Positions 19,093 through 28,017 of a stretch of 64,000 nucleotides of DNA are shown piece by piece. Made by a program: the position numbers and the translations under genes. Source of the DNA: Streptococcus mitis subsp. hohhotensis (GTDB lineage Bacteria > Bacillota > Bacilli > Lactobacillales > Streptococcaceae). Numbering within the stretch: position 1 is the first letter of the stretch; every line of letters starts with the position of its first letter. The notes under the pieces are model-generated. The model saw only the letters and a list, made by a program, of their open reading frames with translations. It did no database searches and was not told the DNA's origin. The DNA lies in the NCBI RefSeq assembly GCF_000722775.1, contig NZ_JPFZ01000009.1, forward strand, positions 806,001 through 870,000, given 5' to 3'.

Positions 19093-19962
19093 TTATTTTG
19101 CTTCGACACGGACACCTTGGGTATCAACCTTCAAGTCATGAAGTTTTCCTTTGAAGGGTTGCTTTTCCAATTCTGCCTTAATCGTTGGCATCTTGTCATG
19201 AGAAGCCAAAACCATAACTGTCGGCCCAGCACCAGAGAGGTAGGTTGCATAGGCACCATTGTCTTTGGCTACTTGCTTAATCGTCTCAAACTCTCTCACT
19301 AAGTCCTGACGATAGCGCTCGTGGAAGAGATCCCCCTCGATTGCTTGCCCAGCTGTCACCATATCTCCTGCCAACAAGGCCGCAACCGCCACATTGGCGA
19401 TAGAACTAGCTGCAACAGCTTCCTTGTAAGACAATTTCTTAGGCAAGACGCCACGGCTGTCTCGAGTACGCAATTCATAGTTTGGAATGTAGGCTAGGAA
19501 ATCACATTCTGGGAAGTCTGCTACGATAGCAGAAACTTGTCCATCAACGGAACTTGCAATAACGAGATTACCATAAATGGCCGGAGCTACATTGTCAGGG
19601 TGTCCTTCAATCTTAGTCGCCAACTGCAATTTTTCATGATCAGACAGGTTGAGCTGACCCAGTTGGTTGGCTAGTTCAATCCCAGCTACAATAACCGAGC
19701 TGGAAGAACCCAAACCACGCGCCAAGGGAACATCACTGGTCATTTTCAAGCGTCTTGGCTGCAAATCTGGTACAATTTGCAAGGCAATTTTTAGTAAGAG
19801 ATTACGCTCATCGTGTGGAATCCATTTGCCAATCTGGTGTTCAATCAACCACTCATCTCGTTCTTCACATACCTCAATTTGAAGATACTTGGTTACAGCT
19901 ACACCGACCGAGTCAAAACCTGGCCCGATATTGGCACTGGTTGCAGGTACAATAATCTTCAT
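19093..19962 (-). CDS. thrB: Homoserine kinase
   Basis: GHMP-family kinase phosphorylating L-homoserine in threonine synthesis; 289 residues. The ATP-binding motif [12 protein letters not shown] is near residues 83-94, and the C-terminal motif [13 protein letters not shown] is present. The ATG at 19962 lies one base after the hom stop codon and is preceded by TAGGAG, so the two genes are translationally coupled. The operon ends at a strong hairpin beside a BOX element. A CodY-like site in the hom promoter would control both. Confidence 0.96.
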   Translation of the reverse strand: MKIIVPATSANIGPGFDSVGVAVTKYLQIEVCEERDEWLIEHQIGKWIPHDERNLLLKIALQIVPDLQPRRLKMTSDVPLARGLGSSSSVIVAGIELANQLGQLNLSDHEKLQLATKIEGHPDNVAPAIYGNLVIASSVDGQVSAIVADFPECDFLAYIPNYELRTRDSRGVLPKKLSYKEAVAASSIANVAVAALLAGDMVTAGQAIEGDLFHERYRQDLVREFETIKQVAKDNGAYATYLSGAGPTVMVLASHDKMPTIKAELEKQPFKGKLHDLKVDTQGVRVEAK

Positions 19963-19963
19963 C

Positions 19964-21250
19964 TTATTCTCCTAGCACCTTGAAGGTATTTAAGAGGTCG
20001 AATTCTGAAACCTTCTTCAATTCAGCTGAGACATTTTCAAGCTGGGCTTTATTAATCTTGTGTGTGATGATCACAACACGCGCCTTGTCACCTTCTTTTC
20101 CATCTTGGAGGATTTGCTTGAAGGAAATATCTTGAGCATTGAAGATTTCAGCCAATTTCAAGACCTGACCTTTTGAGTCTGGCGCCAAGATTGAGAAGTA
20201 GTAATTTGCTTTGACATCTTCTGGATTTGCCAAGACCAAGTCACGGCTGTATTCGTTGAAGTCTTTACCGATGGTACCGTCATTTAAGCGACGAACGATA
20301 CGAACAATATCCGCTACAACACTTGTTGCAGTTGGTTTTTGACCCGCACCTGGTCCGTAGTACATAGACTCGCCGATACCGATAGATTCTACAAAAACAG
20401 CGTTCATTACGCCATTCACACTGGCAAGTGGATGCGCTTTAGGAAGGAAGGTTGGAGTCACTTCTGCAGCAATTCCTGAAGGAGTTTCCTCAATAGAACC
20501 AACCAATTTCACTACATAGCCAAGGTCTTGAGCCACAGCTACGTCTTCTGGTGTGATGTTGCGGATTCCCTTGTGGGCCACGTCGTCAAAAGCGACCTTC
20601 ATGCCAAAGGCAAATTGGCTCAAAATCACCATCTTGTAGGCTGCATCAATCCCATCTACGTCATTTGTCGGGTCACTTTCTGCAAATCCTAGACGTTGCG
20701 CTTCCGCAAGAGCATCATCGTAAGACCAGCCTTCTTCCACCATCTTGGTCATCATGAAGTTAGAAGTTCCATTGACTACACCAAGCACGCGCGTAATTTT
20801 ATCAGAAGCCAAGGAATTTGCCAAGGTACGAAGAATTGGAATCCCACCAGCTACTGCTGCTTCGTAGTAAAGTGCTACCTTATTAGCTTGAGCGATTTCT
20901 AACAATTCTGCCCCATGGACAGCCAAAAGGTCCTTGTTTGCAGTAACAACGTGTTTGCCAGCCTCCAAGGCACGAGTGATAAAGGTTTTAGCTGGTTCGA
21001 TACGCCCCATCAATTCCACTACGATGGTAATGTCTTGGTCTGACAAAATGTCATCCACATTGGTTACAAAGTTAAAGTCATTCCCTGCTGCAAGCAAGCG
21101 ATTCTTTTCATCTTCATCCTTGACCAATACCTTGGCAACTTCAATCTCTGAATGTGCTGATTGATTGATTTTTTCTCCATTTTCCTTTAGGAGGAAAGGC
21201 ACACCACTTGCAACGGTACCAAATCCTAGTAAAGCAATTTTAACTGTCAT
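19964..21250 (-). CDS. hom: Homoserine dehydrogenase
   Basis: NAD(P)-dependent enzyme making homoserine from aspartate semialdehyde, the branch point to threonine and methionine; 428 residues. The N-terminal Rossmann motif [15 protein letters not shown], the central [11 protein letters not shown] and GIDAAYKM segments, and a C-terminal ACT domain (about 350-428, [21 protein letters not shown]) for feedback control are visible. The start ATG 21250 with GAGGAG is preferred over an in-frame ATG at 21283, which lies within the promoter region. First gene of hom-thrB. Confidence 0.96.
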   Translation of the reverse strand: MTVKIALLGFGTVASGVPFLLKENGEKINQSAHSEIEVAKVLVKDEDEKNRLLAAGNDFNFVTNVDDILSDQDITIVVELMGRIEPAKTFITRALEAGKHVVTANKDLLAVHGAELLEIAQANKVALYYEAAVAGGIPILRTLANSLASDKITRVLGVVNGTSNFMMTKMVEEGWSYDDALAEAQRLGFAESDPTNDVDGIDAAYKMVILSQFAFGMKVAFDDVAHKGIRNITPEDVAVAQDLGYVVKLVGSIEETPSGIAAEVTPTFLPKAHPLASVNGVMNAVFVESIGIGESMYYGPGAGQKPTATSVVADIVRIVRRLNDGTIGKDFNEYSRDLVLANPEDVKANYYFSILAPDSKGQVLKLAEIFNAQDISFKQILQDGKEGDKARVVIITHKINKAQLENVSAELKKVSEFDLLNTFKVLGE

Positions 21251-21281
21251 GTTTGTCTCCTCGAAATTTTCTAATATAGCC

Positions 21282-21290
21282 ATTATAACA
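21282..21290 (-). promoter_or_regulatory. hom-thrB extended -10 promoter
   Basis: Minus-strand TGTTATAAT (TATAAT at 21282-21287) about 32 bases before the hom ATG. The -35 is weak. Confidence 0.6.
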
Positions 21291-21291
21291 G

Positions 21292-21306
21292 AATTTTGTG
21301 AAAATT
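21292..21306 (-). promoter_or_regulatory. CodY-like box in the hom promoter
   Basis: AATTTTCACAAAATT on the minus strand matches AATTTTCWGAAAATT at 14 of 15 positions. It abuts the -10 element, so bound CodY would exclude RNA polymerase. Confidence 0.6.
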
Positions 21307-21339
21307 CCTATTATAGTAAATCACTATTTCAGTCTAGAA

Positions 21340-21366
21340 AAGAAAAAACGAATCTGATGATTCGCT
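21340..21366 (-). terminator. mecA terminator
   Basis: CGAATC / GATTCG (21349-21354, 21359-21364) with tetraloop, followed on the minus strand by TTTTTTCTTTTCT, 37 bases after the mecA stop. Confidence 0.85.
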
Positions 21367-21401
21367 CTTCTTAAAATCTAGAAATAGCTTTCCAGAAATG
21401 A

Positions 21402-22139
21402 TTATCCAATCTTTTGCAGATTAATCACCGCATCGTGATTCATCAACACTTGACCATACTCCTGCAAGACTGAACGACTGATGTCACTATCGTCTGCAAA
21501 CTCTCGCATACGAGCCAACAGCCAAGCTGGATATGGACTTGGATGATTTTCAATATCCACTAAAATGGTCAAATAATAGCGCTCATTCATCTTGTAGAGT
21601 TCAGAAGTTTCCATCTCAAAAGTCACTGTCTGGGCAAAAGCAACCAAGTCAGCTAATTTTTCAAAAGAAAGGATGTAGTAGATGTACGGCTCTTTCTTGC
21701 TTTCAGCTTCTTGTTCAGTCTGTTCCTGCTCTTCTTCCTTGGCTTCGACTTGCTCTAGAGATTGAATGGCTTCGATATCATCTTTGGTTTTGTCTGCGAT
21801 GCTTTTTTCTAAAGTTTTAATAAACTCATCCGGCGACATTTGAGCCAATTCTTCCATATCTGGTAAATCCGATAAGTCTTCAAAATCTAGATTTTGGTCA
21901 ATCTTTGATTTGGTTACAAAGACATCGACCTTATCAGGTTTTGGAGTCACACGGAAGCTCAACATACCTGTATCCAAAAAGCTTTCAGGCATCTCTAACT
22001 CATCCAAGATAGCATAAAAGAACTCTTCTGTTTTTTCTTGAGGAACGAGAAAGTCAGCAATCTCCATGCCACGATCCATCAAATCCTCTAAAGACATCGT
22101 GATTTTCAAAGTTGTATCACTAATTTGTTTCATTTTCAT
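21402..22139 (-). CDS. mecA: Adaptor protein MecA
   Basis: 245-residue adaptor that delivers ComX/ComW-type competence regulators and other substrates to ClpC/ClpP. The N-terminal substrate-binding domain starts MKMKQISDTTLKITMSLEDL. A long acidic Glu/Gln-rich linker (about 120-150, EEEQEQTEQEAESKK) leads to the C-terminal Clp-binding domain (PYIYYILSFEKLADLVAFAQ). The ATG at 22139 gives the standard length; the upstream ATG at 22154 is disfavoured by spacing to the GAGG site. clpP lies elsewhere in the window. It has its own promoter and terminator. Confidence 0.96.
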   Translation of the reverse strand: MKMKQISDTTLKITMSLEDLMDRGMEIADFLVPQEKTEEFFYAILDELEMPESFLDTGMLSFRVTPKPDKVDVFVTKSKIDQNLDFEDLSDLPDMEELAQMSPDEFIKTLEKSIADKTKDDIEAIQSLEQVEAKEEEQEQTEQEAESKKEPYIYYILSFEKLADLVAFAQTVTFEMETSELYKMNERYYLTILVDIENHPSPYPAWLLARMREFADDSDISRSVLQEYGQVLMNHDAVINLQKIG

Positions 22140-22170
22140 TGCTAGTAACCTCATACTTTCAGTTCTATCT

Positions 22171-22199
22171 ATTATACTAGATTTTTACGATTTTATCAA
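22171..22199 (-). promoter_or_regulatory. mecA promoter
   Basis: Minus-strand TTGATA (22194-22199), 17-bp spacer, TATAAT (22171-22176), about 32 bases before the ATG. Confidence 0.85.
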
Positions 22200-22257
22200 A
22201 AGAAGGCTCCTCTGTCGGGATAGATTTTCCCTAGGGTAACTTCTGTAGAAGACTCTA

Positions 22258-22372
22258 ATACTCTTCGAAAATCTCTTCAAACCACGTCAGCTTTATCTAC
22301 AACCTCAAAGCGGTGCTTTGAGCAACCTGCGGCTAGCTTCCTAGTTTGCTTTGTGATTTTCATTGAGTATAA
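22258..22372 (+). repeat. BOX element (boxA, one boxB remnant, boxC)
   Basis: ATACTCTTCGAAAATCTC to TTTTCATTGAGTATAA, 115 bp, with a single boxB-like AACCTCAAAG..GCTTTGAG hairpin. boxA is shortened after CACGTCAGC exactly as in the copy at 18821. Confidence 0.88.
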
Positions 22373-22393
22373 GAGAAAATTTCTGCAAACAAA

Positions 22394-22438
22394 TAGAAAA
22401 AGCCTCCAAAATCGGCTCTTGTCCGACTTTGAAGACCT
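22394..22438 (-). terminator. Terminator of the polysaccharide gene cluster
   Basis: Long imperfect stem with AAAGTCGG / CCGATTTTGG at the tip and AGG..CTTC / GGAGGCT below, followed by TTTTTC. It lies about 16 bases after the stop at 22454. Confidence 0.75.
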
Positions 22439-22453
22439 AATACATCAGAAAGC

Positions 22454-23488
22454 TTATAGTTTAAAGGTTGCTACACCGAGGATTGAGCGATTTAAGTTTC
22501 GAAGAATTTGAAGACTTTGCTCAAACTTCTTATAACGAGTCACTCCGTACTCTTCAACAAGAAGGACTGTATCTCTTTCCAAAAGCGATGGCACATCTTG
22601 TAAATCGACAAAATGCATTCCTTTTAAAGACTCTTGATTTTGTTTCAATTTATCTAGGATAGCTTTGTTTGAGCTAACGATGGTCAATTCCTGTCCAGCA
22701 TTTTTGTATGACAAGACATCTGCTAGGTTGGCAATTGTTGTAATCTCTGTTACAAAATCAATTTGATACTGAGAAAAATCACCTGCTCTATTGATTGTTG
22801 GATTAAAGAGATAAACCAATACATTTCCCATCACAACCAAAATCACACATATTACTCCAATAACAGCTAAACGGAGAATCAAATTCTTCACATTTAATCC
22901 AAGCGCTGTCTCACCATTTGCATTCAATTCTTTAGAGTTGATGGTTTCCAATTTTTCAATTTTTACATTTGCATAAGTGTGTTTAAATTTCTCAATCAAT
23001 CCATCAAATTTTTTCTCCAACAAATCATTGACATCTTTACTTGGTGTCAAAATTTTCACACCAACCCCTGCATCGTCAATCATATAGTAGACCGTCAATT
23101 TTTTCCACCAATAGTCATTAGTTGAATTTTTCAAGGTTGTTTCTGTCGTATCCAATTCACTGGCCATTTTTTTCAACTCACTGGGCTCTACATCATTGAA
23201 AAGATAAGCTCCATTCAAATTCCCATCAATCAATTTCCCATAAAAATCACTATAACCACCAATTTGATGATTCAAAATCGTTTTGGCTGAGTCTTCTGGA
23301 GGAGTGATTTTATAGCTAAGATAAGTTGAATAACTTGTTGTATCTTTGACAGTATTTTTATTCCTAACTGCTTTAATTGTAAATGGTACAGCAATAAGAG
23401 CAAATAAAGCGATGAGAGCTAAAATATTTGCTTTTCGTTTTTTGTAAAGATTTGCAAACAAATCAGCTACTGAATAATGTTCAAACAT
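22454..23488 (-). CDS. Wzz-like polysaccharide co-polymerase membrane protein
   Basis: 344 residues with one membrane helix near 29-46 (ILALIALFALIAVPFTI), a large outside loop of about 150 residues, and a second helix near 205-230 (LILRLAVIGVICVILVVMG). A cytoplasmic tail of about 115 residues follows. This topology is that of chain-length regulators or co-polymerases (Wzz/Wzd type), though similarity is weak and there is no tyrosine-kinase domain. It overlaps the polymerase-like gene by 8 bases, so it probably works with it in polymerising or exporting teichoic acid or another wall glycan. The function is inferred from topology and context. Confidence 0.6.
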   Translation of the reverse strand: MFEHYSVADLFANLYKKRKANILALIALFALIAVPFTIKAVRNKNTVKDTTSYSTYLSYKITPPEDSAKTILNHQIGGYSDFYGKLIDGNLNGAYLFNDVEPSELKKMASELDTTETTLKNSTNDYWWKKLTVYYMIDDAGVGVKILTPSKDVNDLLEKKFDGLIEKFKHTYANVKIEKLETINSKELNANGETALGLNVKNLILRLAVIGVICVILVVMGNVLVYLFNPTINRAGDFSQYQIDFVTEITTIANLADVLSYKNAGQELTIVSSNKAILDKLKQNQESLKGMHFVDLQDVPSLLERDTVLLVEEYGVTRYKKFEQSLQILRNLNRSILGVATFKL

Positions 23489-24950
23489 GATTTTTTTCTC
23501 CTTTGTTTAGTAGATACTGGTTCTCTTTTGTAAGCATTTTCGCTACAAATATAATCACAAGAACAATTCCCCAGAATTGCATTGTAAATAGATTGAAGAA
23601 ACTTTCTGAAAAGCTACTTCTAGGCATAAAGAATAGATTATTCAAGATGAGTAGGGACAAGGCAAATAGGATTGTTCTTGAACGATAGGCTACTTGCAGC
23701 ATGGCTATGAATAACATACCGAGTAAGAGACTAAGTAGAAAGACTCCTATCATACCATAGTCTGTATACAACTCCATGATATAACTACTTCCGATACCAT
23801 GTCCTTTCAAGTATTCCTTGTTCAAAACAAGATAGGATAAATTGTGGGCATAACTATTACTATCAATAGCTAGTTCCACACTATTGGTTGTATGTTCAAA
23901 TGCTTTTCCTCCAAAAATGGCCCCCAAACTCCCCCTTGCAAAATAATCAAGAACAGGACCAAAAGTAAAATTACGGAAATCTCGGTAAGGGAGGCTACTG
24001 TTAAATAGAAAACCTCGAGCCAAAACACCAAAACTGGTTCCTTGTTTATAGATAAAGTCAAGTAAGATATCCCAGAAACCTGTATGGGAAACTTGAACAT
24101 TATCCCGTACATAATTGAGCACTCCCATCGCTAACATGAGAATAGGAGAACCTACAAAAATCGCTAACTTTTCTTTAAATCCAATCCATTTTCCTTTTTC
24201 GGTTTGCTCCCGCATAAAGTAATAAACAAAAGCAAATAAAATACTTAAAATAAAAGGATTTCGCGTCCCAATTGCCAAATGAATGGTATTAGCTGCAATA
24301 AAGGAGACAAGCACTGCTGTGGCCTGCCATTTCTTTGGTTTGGTTGCCAGATACATACACATTGCGTAGACCGTAAAGGTAGACAAGATGTAGGTAATAT
24401 AAGGCAGTTTACTTTCAAAATTTGCATAGTAGGCATAGTAGGAAGTCTGCAAACGATACAGGAGTCGTTCAAATAACCGAATGAAATAGAAAGGATAGGT
24501 TAGAAGAAAAACTCCTAGTGATACAAAGCGCAACCGCTTGATGTAAACATCTTTTAGAGAACTTCCTATCTTGGGTACTTGTATCTTCTTTCTAGCTATA
24601 AAATAGCGAGCTAGGAGCCCTCCTGTGGTCAAGCCCAGAATCGAAACCATGACGACTATAAAGGCAAAACGATAGGCTATGGGATGATAGGTATCCAAAG
24701 CACCATCCCTAAAGTAATCAATGGTCGGCCTTGATACCAGAAATACAAAAATAGTTAAAAAGAAAATAAAATGGATTAAGTAATACTTGATATCATTCCA
24801 ACAAGCAATTAAGCTACTAACCAGTAAGAACAATAAAGTAGAAAGCAAGCTAACATTGTTATTATTAAACAGATACACAATTCCACTTACTAGCGTCAAG
24901 GCATAGCTGACTATGGTCAAACTAAATAATAATCGTTTCCCATCAATCAC
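23481..24950 (-). CDS. tarP: Polymerase-like integral membrane protein (TarP/Wzy type)
   Basis: 489 residues, about 12-14 hydrophobic helices, with a large loop near residues 290-380 as in O-antigen polymerases. It matches the context of the gene proposed to polymerise teichoic-acid repeating units in S. pneumoniae/S. mitis (between glycosyltransferase and LicD genes and psr). Start is a GTG at 24950 with GGGGGTGAG nearby. The next gene overlaps it by 8 bases. The TarP name is recalled from that context and is moderately certain; a generic O-antigen ligase/polymerase fold is the alternative. Confidence 0.6.
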   Translation of the reverse strand: MIDGKRLLFSLTIVSYALTLVSGIVYLFNNNNVSLLSTLLFLLVSSLIACWNDIKYYLIHFIFFLTIFVFLVSRPTIDYFRDGALDTYHPIAYRFAFIVVMVSILGLTTGGLLARYFIARKKIQVPKIGSSLKDVYIKRLRFVSLGVFLLTYPFYFIRLFERLLYRLQTSYYAYYANFESKLPYITYILSTFTVYAMCMYLATKPKKWQATAVLVSFIAANTIHLAIGTRNPFILSILFAFVYYFMREQTEKGKWIGFKEKLAIFVGSPILMLAMGVLNYVRDNVQVSHTGFWDILLDFIYKQGTSFGVLARGFLFNSSLPYRDFRNFTFGPVLDYFARGSLGAIFGGKAFEHTTNSVELAIDSNSYAHNLSYLVLNKEYLKGHGIGSSYIMELYTDYGMIGVFLLSLLLGMLFIAMLQVAYRSRTILFALSLLILNNLFFMPRSSFSESFFNLFTMQFWGIVLVIIFVAKMLTKENQYLLNKGEKNHV

Positions 24951-24965
24951 TTGCTCACCCCCGTT

Positions 24966-25952
24966 CTAATGTAATTTTTTAGATTTTTCAATATTTTTTA
25001 GTAATAAGAATCGGTATAAGGAAATATTTATGAATAGAGCCAAAGCACTAATTCTTCTCCCCTTACGGAAAATTGGATTCCTAGCAATAGTAAAGGCATG
25101 GCCTTTTAAAAAACGATGAATCTGAGAATAGGCTTCAAATTGTTTATACTGATCATCTAGTAACATCTTATCCAGAATAAAAAAGTAGGCATAGGCCAAT
25201 CTGAAAAAAGCAACCTCTTTCAAATCCGGATAGTTTTTCACAACTTCATTGTAAAACTTTTGGTAGATATCAATATAGGCTAAATCCTTCTCTGCATAGG
25301 GTTTAGTCGTAATACTATCCCCTCTATGGAAATAGTAATAATAGGGTTTGGTATTAACAACGTACTTCTTAGCCAACTTGATTAAATCAAAATGATAATA
25401 AGCATCTTCATAAATCAATCCCTTTGGAAAGGATAGGGCAGTTGCAATCTGTCTCTTGATTAGCTTATTGCAAATCGTTCCAGGGATTTTTTCACCTATG
25501 AGGTATTCCTTTAGAAATGTTTGAGAATCACAGACAAAATAGTCATCCTGATTGGCTGATTGTGGACTTTCATCATTAGCATAGACATTCATGACACCAC
25601 AGCTTGAGACATCCGCATCTTCTTGAATTAATTGCTCATATAAGCTCTGAATCATTTCTGGATGGATATAATCATCTGAATCAATAAAAATCAGATAATC
25701 CCCGTGAGCCTGCTTCATTCCATCATTTCGCGCTTGCGACAAGCCTTCGTTCTTTTTATGAAGAACTGACACCCTATCATCTTGTTTAGCGATTGCATCA
25801 CACAAGCCACCACTCTCATCTGTTGCACCATCATCAACAAGAATAATTTCCAGATTTTGATAGGTCTGCTTCTGAATGGAAGCTATCGATTTTTCTAGGT
25901 ACTGCGCCACATTATAGACTGGCACAATCACACTGATTAATGCAGTTTCCAT
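24966..25952 (-). CDS. Glycosyltransferase family 2
   Basis: 328-residue GT-A glycosyltransferase with the classical N-terminus ISVIVPVYNVAQYLEKSIAS, nucleotide-binding VDDGATDES, NEGLSQARNDG and the DxD-type IFIDSDDYI. The C-terminal third is basic and amphipathic (RFLLLKNIEKSKKLH), suggesting membrane association. It is part of a five-gene unit with the GT1 enzyme (one base upstream) and the polymerase-like gene, probably adding a sugar to the teichoic acid repeat. Donor and acceptor cannot be read from sequence. Confidence 0.88.
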   Translation of the reverse strand: METALISVIVPVYNVAQYLEKSIASIQKQTYQNLEIILVDDGATDESGGLCDAIAKQDDRVSVLHKKNEGLSQARNDGMKQAHGDYLIFIDSDDYIHPEMIQSLYEQLIQEDADVSSCGVMNVYANDESPQSANQDDYFVCDSQTFLKEYLIGEKIPGTICNKLIKRQIATALSFPKGLIYEDAYYHFDLIKLAKKYVVNTKPYYYYFHRGDSITTKPYAEKDLAYIDIYQKFYNEVVKNYPDLKEVAFFRLAYAYFFILDKMLLDDQYKQFEAYSQIHRFLKGHAFTIARNPIFRKGRRISALALFINISLYRFLLLKNIEKSKKLH

Positions 25953-25953
25953 G

Positions 25954-27057
25954 CTACTCCTCTAATAGTTTTTCTACTTGTTCGATTTGTTTGGCAATTG
26001 TGAATTGTTGAATGAATTGACTAGCCTCATTGACATCGAAGTTTGAAGCAGAGGTCATGTAGTCAGTAATTGCCTGAGCTGCCTCTTGATTGCTCTCAAT
26101 GATTTGTCCAAATTGTCCGTCTTGGGATAATTCCTCAGCCCCTCCAACATCCGTAGAGACAAAAGGAAGTCCTAAACTCAAGGCCTCCACATACACTCCA
26201 GGAAAACCTTCTTGTTTAGACATAGACAAGAGAACTTTCATCTGAGATAAATACTGATAAGGATTTTTTTGATAACCAAGGAAATGTACATAGTCTTCAA
26301 GCTCATATTCTTTGACGCATTTTTTCAGTTCCTCTTCCATATCACCAGCCCCTATGAAATAGAGATGATAGTTTTTTCCCTCTTGGTGTAATAAGCGTAT
26401 CACTTCCACCACACGGTCAGAACCCTTATTTTCCTCAATCCGTCCGATAGTACAGATACTTTGAGGCGCAATCTCGATATCGATCTTCTCTTGAGATTTT
26501 TCTAAAATAGTCTTAAAGTCATATCCATTGTAAACTGTCCGTAATTTCGAAGCATAATCTGGATAAACTTCCTTGATAGAATTGCTGGTTTTATTCGAAA
26601 TTCCTACAATGGTATCCGCAGCATCCAACTGGCATCTATGTGATTCTCTTTTTGAGCTATCCTTAAGAAATTCTTCGATACTTCCATGAATCCAGGAGAT
26701 TTTCTTGACTTCTTCTCTTTTAGAGAACAAAAGTGGAGGATTCATAATGGTAAAGGAAACTTCAACATCATAGTCATCTTTCACCAGTAAGCGACGTGTC
26801 AATCTTGGGAAATAAATTCTCATTCTCCATAAAAGAGCTCGAATCCATCTGGCTTGGCGATAATCCTGAAGGGATTTTAAAATGCGTACATGCTTGGGAA
26901 CAGATTCGTATCCCTTGTCAAAGTGCTCCATTTCAAGAATATCAATATCATATTTTTCTGGATCCAGATTTGAAACAATTGTCGACAGAATCTTCTCTGC
27001 TCCACCTCCGAGAGAAAAAGACCACATAAAAAATAATATTTTTTTCTTAGCCACCAT
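25954..27057 (-). CDS. Glycosyltransferase family 1 (GT-B)
   Basis: 367-residue retaining GT-B enzyme. The N-terminus KKKILFFMWSFSLGGGAEKI is the acceptor-side signature. The C-terminal half has ICTIGRIEENKGSDRVVEVI, MKVLLSMSKQEGFPGVYVEA and the EX7E-type region EGFPGVYVEALSLGLPFVSTD. The ATG at 27057 overlaps the licD stop by 11 bases with AAGGGAG ahead. A longer frame to 27111 would lie inside licD and is rejected. It acts in the same polysaccharide pathway as its neighbours. Confidence 0.88.
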   Translation of the reverse strand: MVAKKKILFFMWSFSLGGGAEKILSTIVSNLDPEKYDIDILEMEHFDKGYESVPKHVRILKSLQDYRQARWIRALLWRMRIYFPRLTRRLLVKDDYDVEVSFTIMNPPLLFSKREEVKKISWIHGSIEEFLKDSSKRESHRCQLDAADTIVGISNKTSNSIKEVYPDYASKLRTVYNGYDFKTILEKSQEKIDIEIAPQSICTIGRIEENKGSDRVVEVIRLLHQEGKNYHLYFIGAGDMEEELKKCVKEYELEDYVHFLGYQKNPYQYLSQMKVLLSMSKQEGFPGVYVEALSLGLPFVSTDVGGAEELSQDGQFGQIIESNQEAAQAITDYMTSASNFDVNEASQFIQQFTIAKQIEQVEKLLEE

Positions 27058-27892
27058 ATTCTCCCTTGTATTCTGTATAAGACTTATCCATATCAGCGAT
27101 GACAGCATCATGATGCGGTACTTGCTTGTCTGCTGGCGGAGGAGTCATATAATCCCCAAAAGCTGTGCTGAGATAGGCATCGTAGCCAACTGGAATAGGC
27201 ATCTCTGTTCCTTCAAATGGTAAGAAAAGATTGTCTTCAAAAGATGCGATTGGGTACTTGTTTCTCATGTAGCCAGGACCTGAGCATAATTCTGTGATGC
27301 CATCGCTCTCATCCAGACTATACTTGGTCATTTCTTTCTCAGCTTTTTTCCAAATACGATAACGGAGAGATTTTGGCGTCACGCCCAGTAAAATACGGCT
27401 TCCCCATTTCATAAGTGCACCATGCTTTTCTGGAATAGTTTGGGCACAAAAGAGTGAATAAATCAAGGCCCAGCGAACCTGTTTCTTCCGCTCAGCTGGA
27501 TTTTTCGGATAATAATCCAAAGGCAACACATCCAAGGCCAAACCATGTGGCAATTCTAAATCCTGCTGATAAGGCTTAATACAGGTAGTTTCCTTGTCAC
27601 GAATGGTAATAAAAAGATTGCGGTCGACAAAATCCTTGTTACTCTTCGACAAGAAATAACGCTCATCTGCATAACGAGGCCATAATTCTGCTAATTTCTC
27701 ATAATCTTTACGGGGCATAAAAAAATCTAGATCATCATCCCAAGGAATAAAACCCTTGTTTCGAAGGGCACCAATAGCACCTCCACCACAAAGATAACAA
27801 AGCAAATCATGTTCTTTACAAAAGGCCACAAAATATTCAGCCATCTCCAGACTTCGAGCCTGAATTGCTTTTAAATCAGTCATATTGTTCAT
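27047..27892 (-). CDS. LicD-family phosphotransferase (LicD3-type)
   Basis: 281-residue LicD/nucleotidyltransferase-fold enzyme. Motifs: LCYLCGGGAIGALRNKGFIPWDDDLDFFMPR (Gly-rich plus the metal-binding Asp cluster) and PLDYYP. LicD proteins attach phosphocholine or related groups to sugars of teichoic acids. In this context it resembles the third LicD gene of the pneumococcal psr region, so its exact substrate is uncertain. It is first in the cluster, has its own promoter (27916-27921) and overlaps the GT1 gene by 11 bases. ATG 27892 is used; an ATG 9 bases later is possible. Confidence 0.85.
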   Translation of the reverse strand: MNNMTDLKAIQARSLEMAEYFVAFCKEHDLLCYLCGGGAIGALRNKGFIPWDDDLDFFMPRKDYEKLAELWPRYADERYFLSKSNKDFVDRNLFITIRDKETTCIKPYQQDLELPHGLALDVLPLDYYPKNPAERKKQVRWALIYSLFCAQTIPEKHGALMKWGSRILLGVTPKSLRYRIWKKAEKEMTKYSLDESDGITELCSGPGYMRNKYPIASFEDNLFLPFEGTEMPIPVGYDAYLSTAFGDYMTPPPADKQVPHHDAVIADMDKSYTEYKGEYGG

Positions 27893-27915
27893 TATTCTTT
27901 CTATTGTATCGTTCC

Positions 27916-27924
27916 ATTATACCA
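27916..27924 (-). promoter_or_regulatory. Extended -10 promoter of the licD-GT cluster
   Basis: Minus-strand TGGTATAAT (TATAAT 27916-27921), 23 bases before the ATG. The -35 is weak. Confidence 0.6.
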
Positions 27925-27954
27925 CAAATAGGGGGTGAAAATCTATTGTAGACT

Positions 27955-28009
27955 GTAAAAAATCAAAGCCTGACTACTATCCAAATAGCTATCAAACTTT
28001 GATTTTTCT
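27955..28009 (-). terminator. Terminator after psr
   Basis: AAAAATCAAAG / CTTTGATTTTTT outer stem with an inner CTAT..ATAG stem, 8 bases after the psr stop. Confidence 0.8.
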
Positions 28010-28017
28010 GTCTTATC

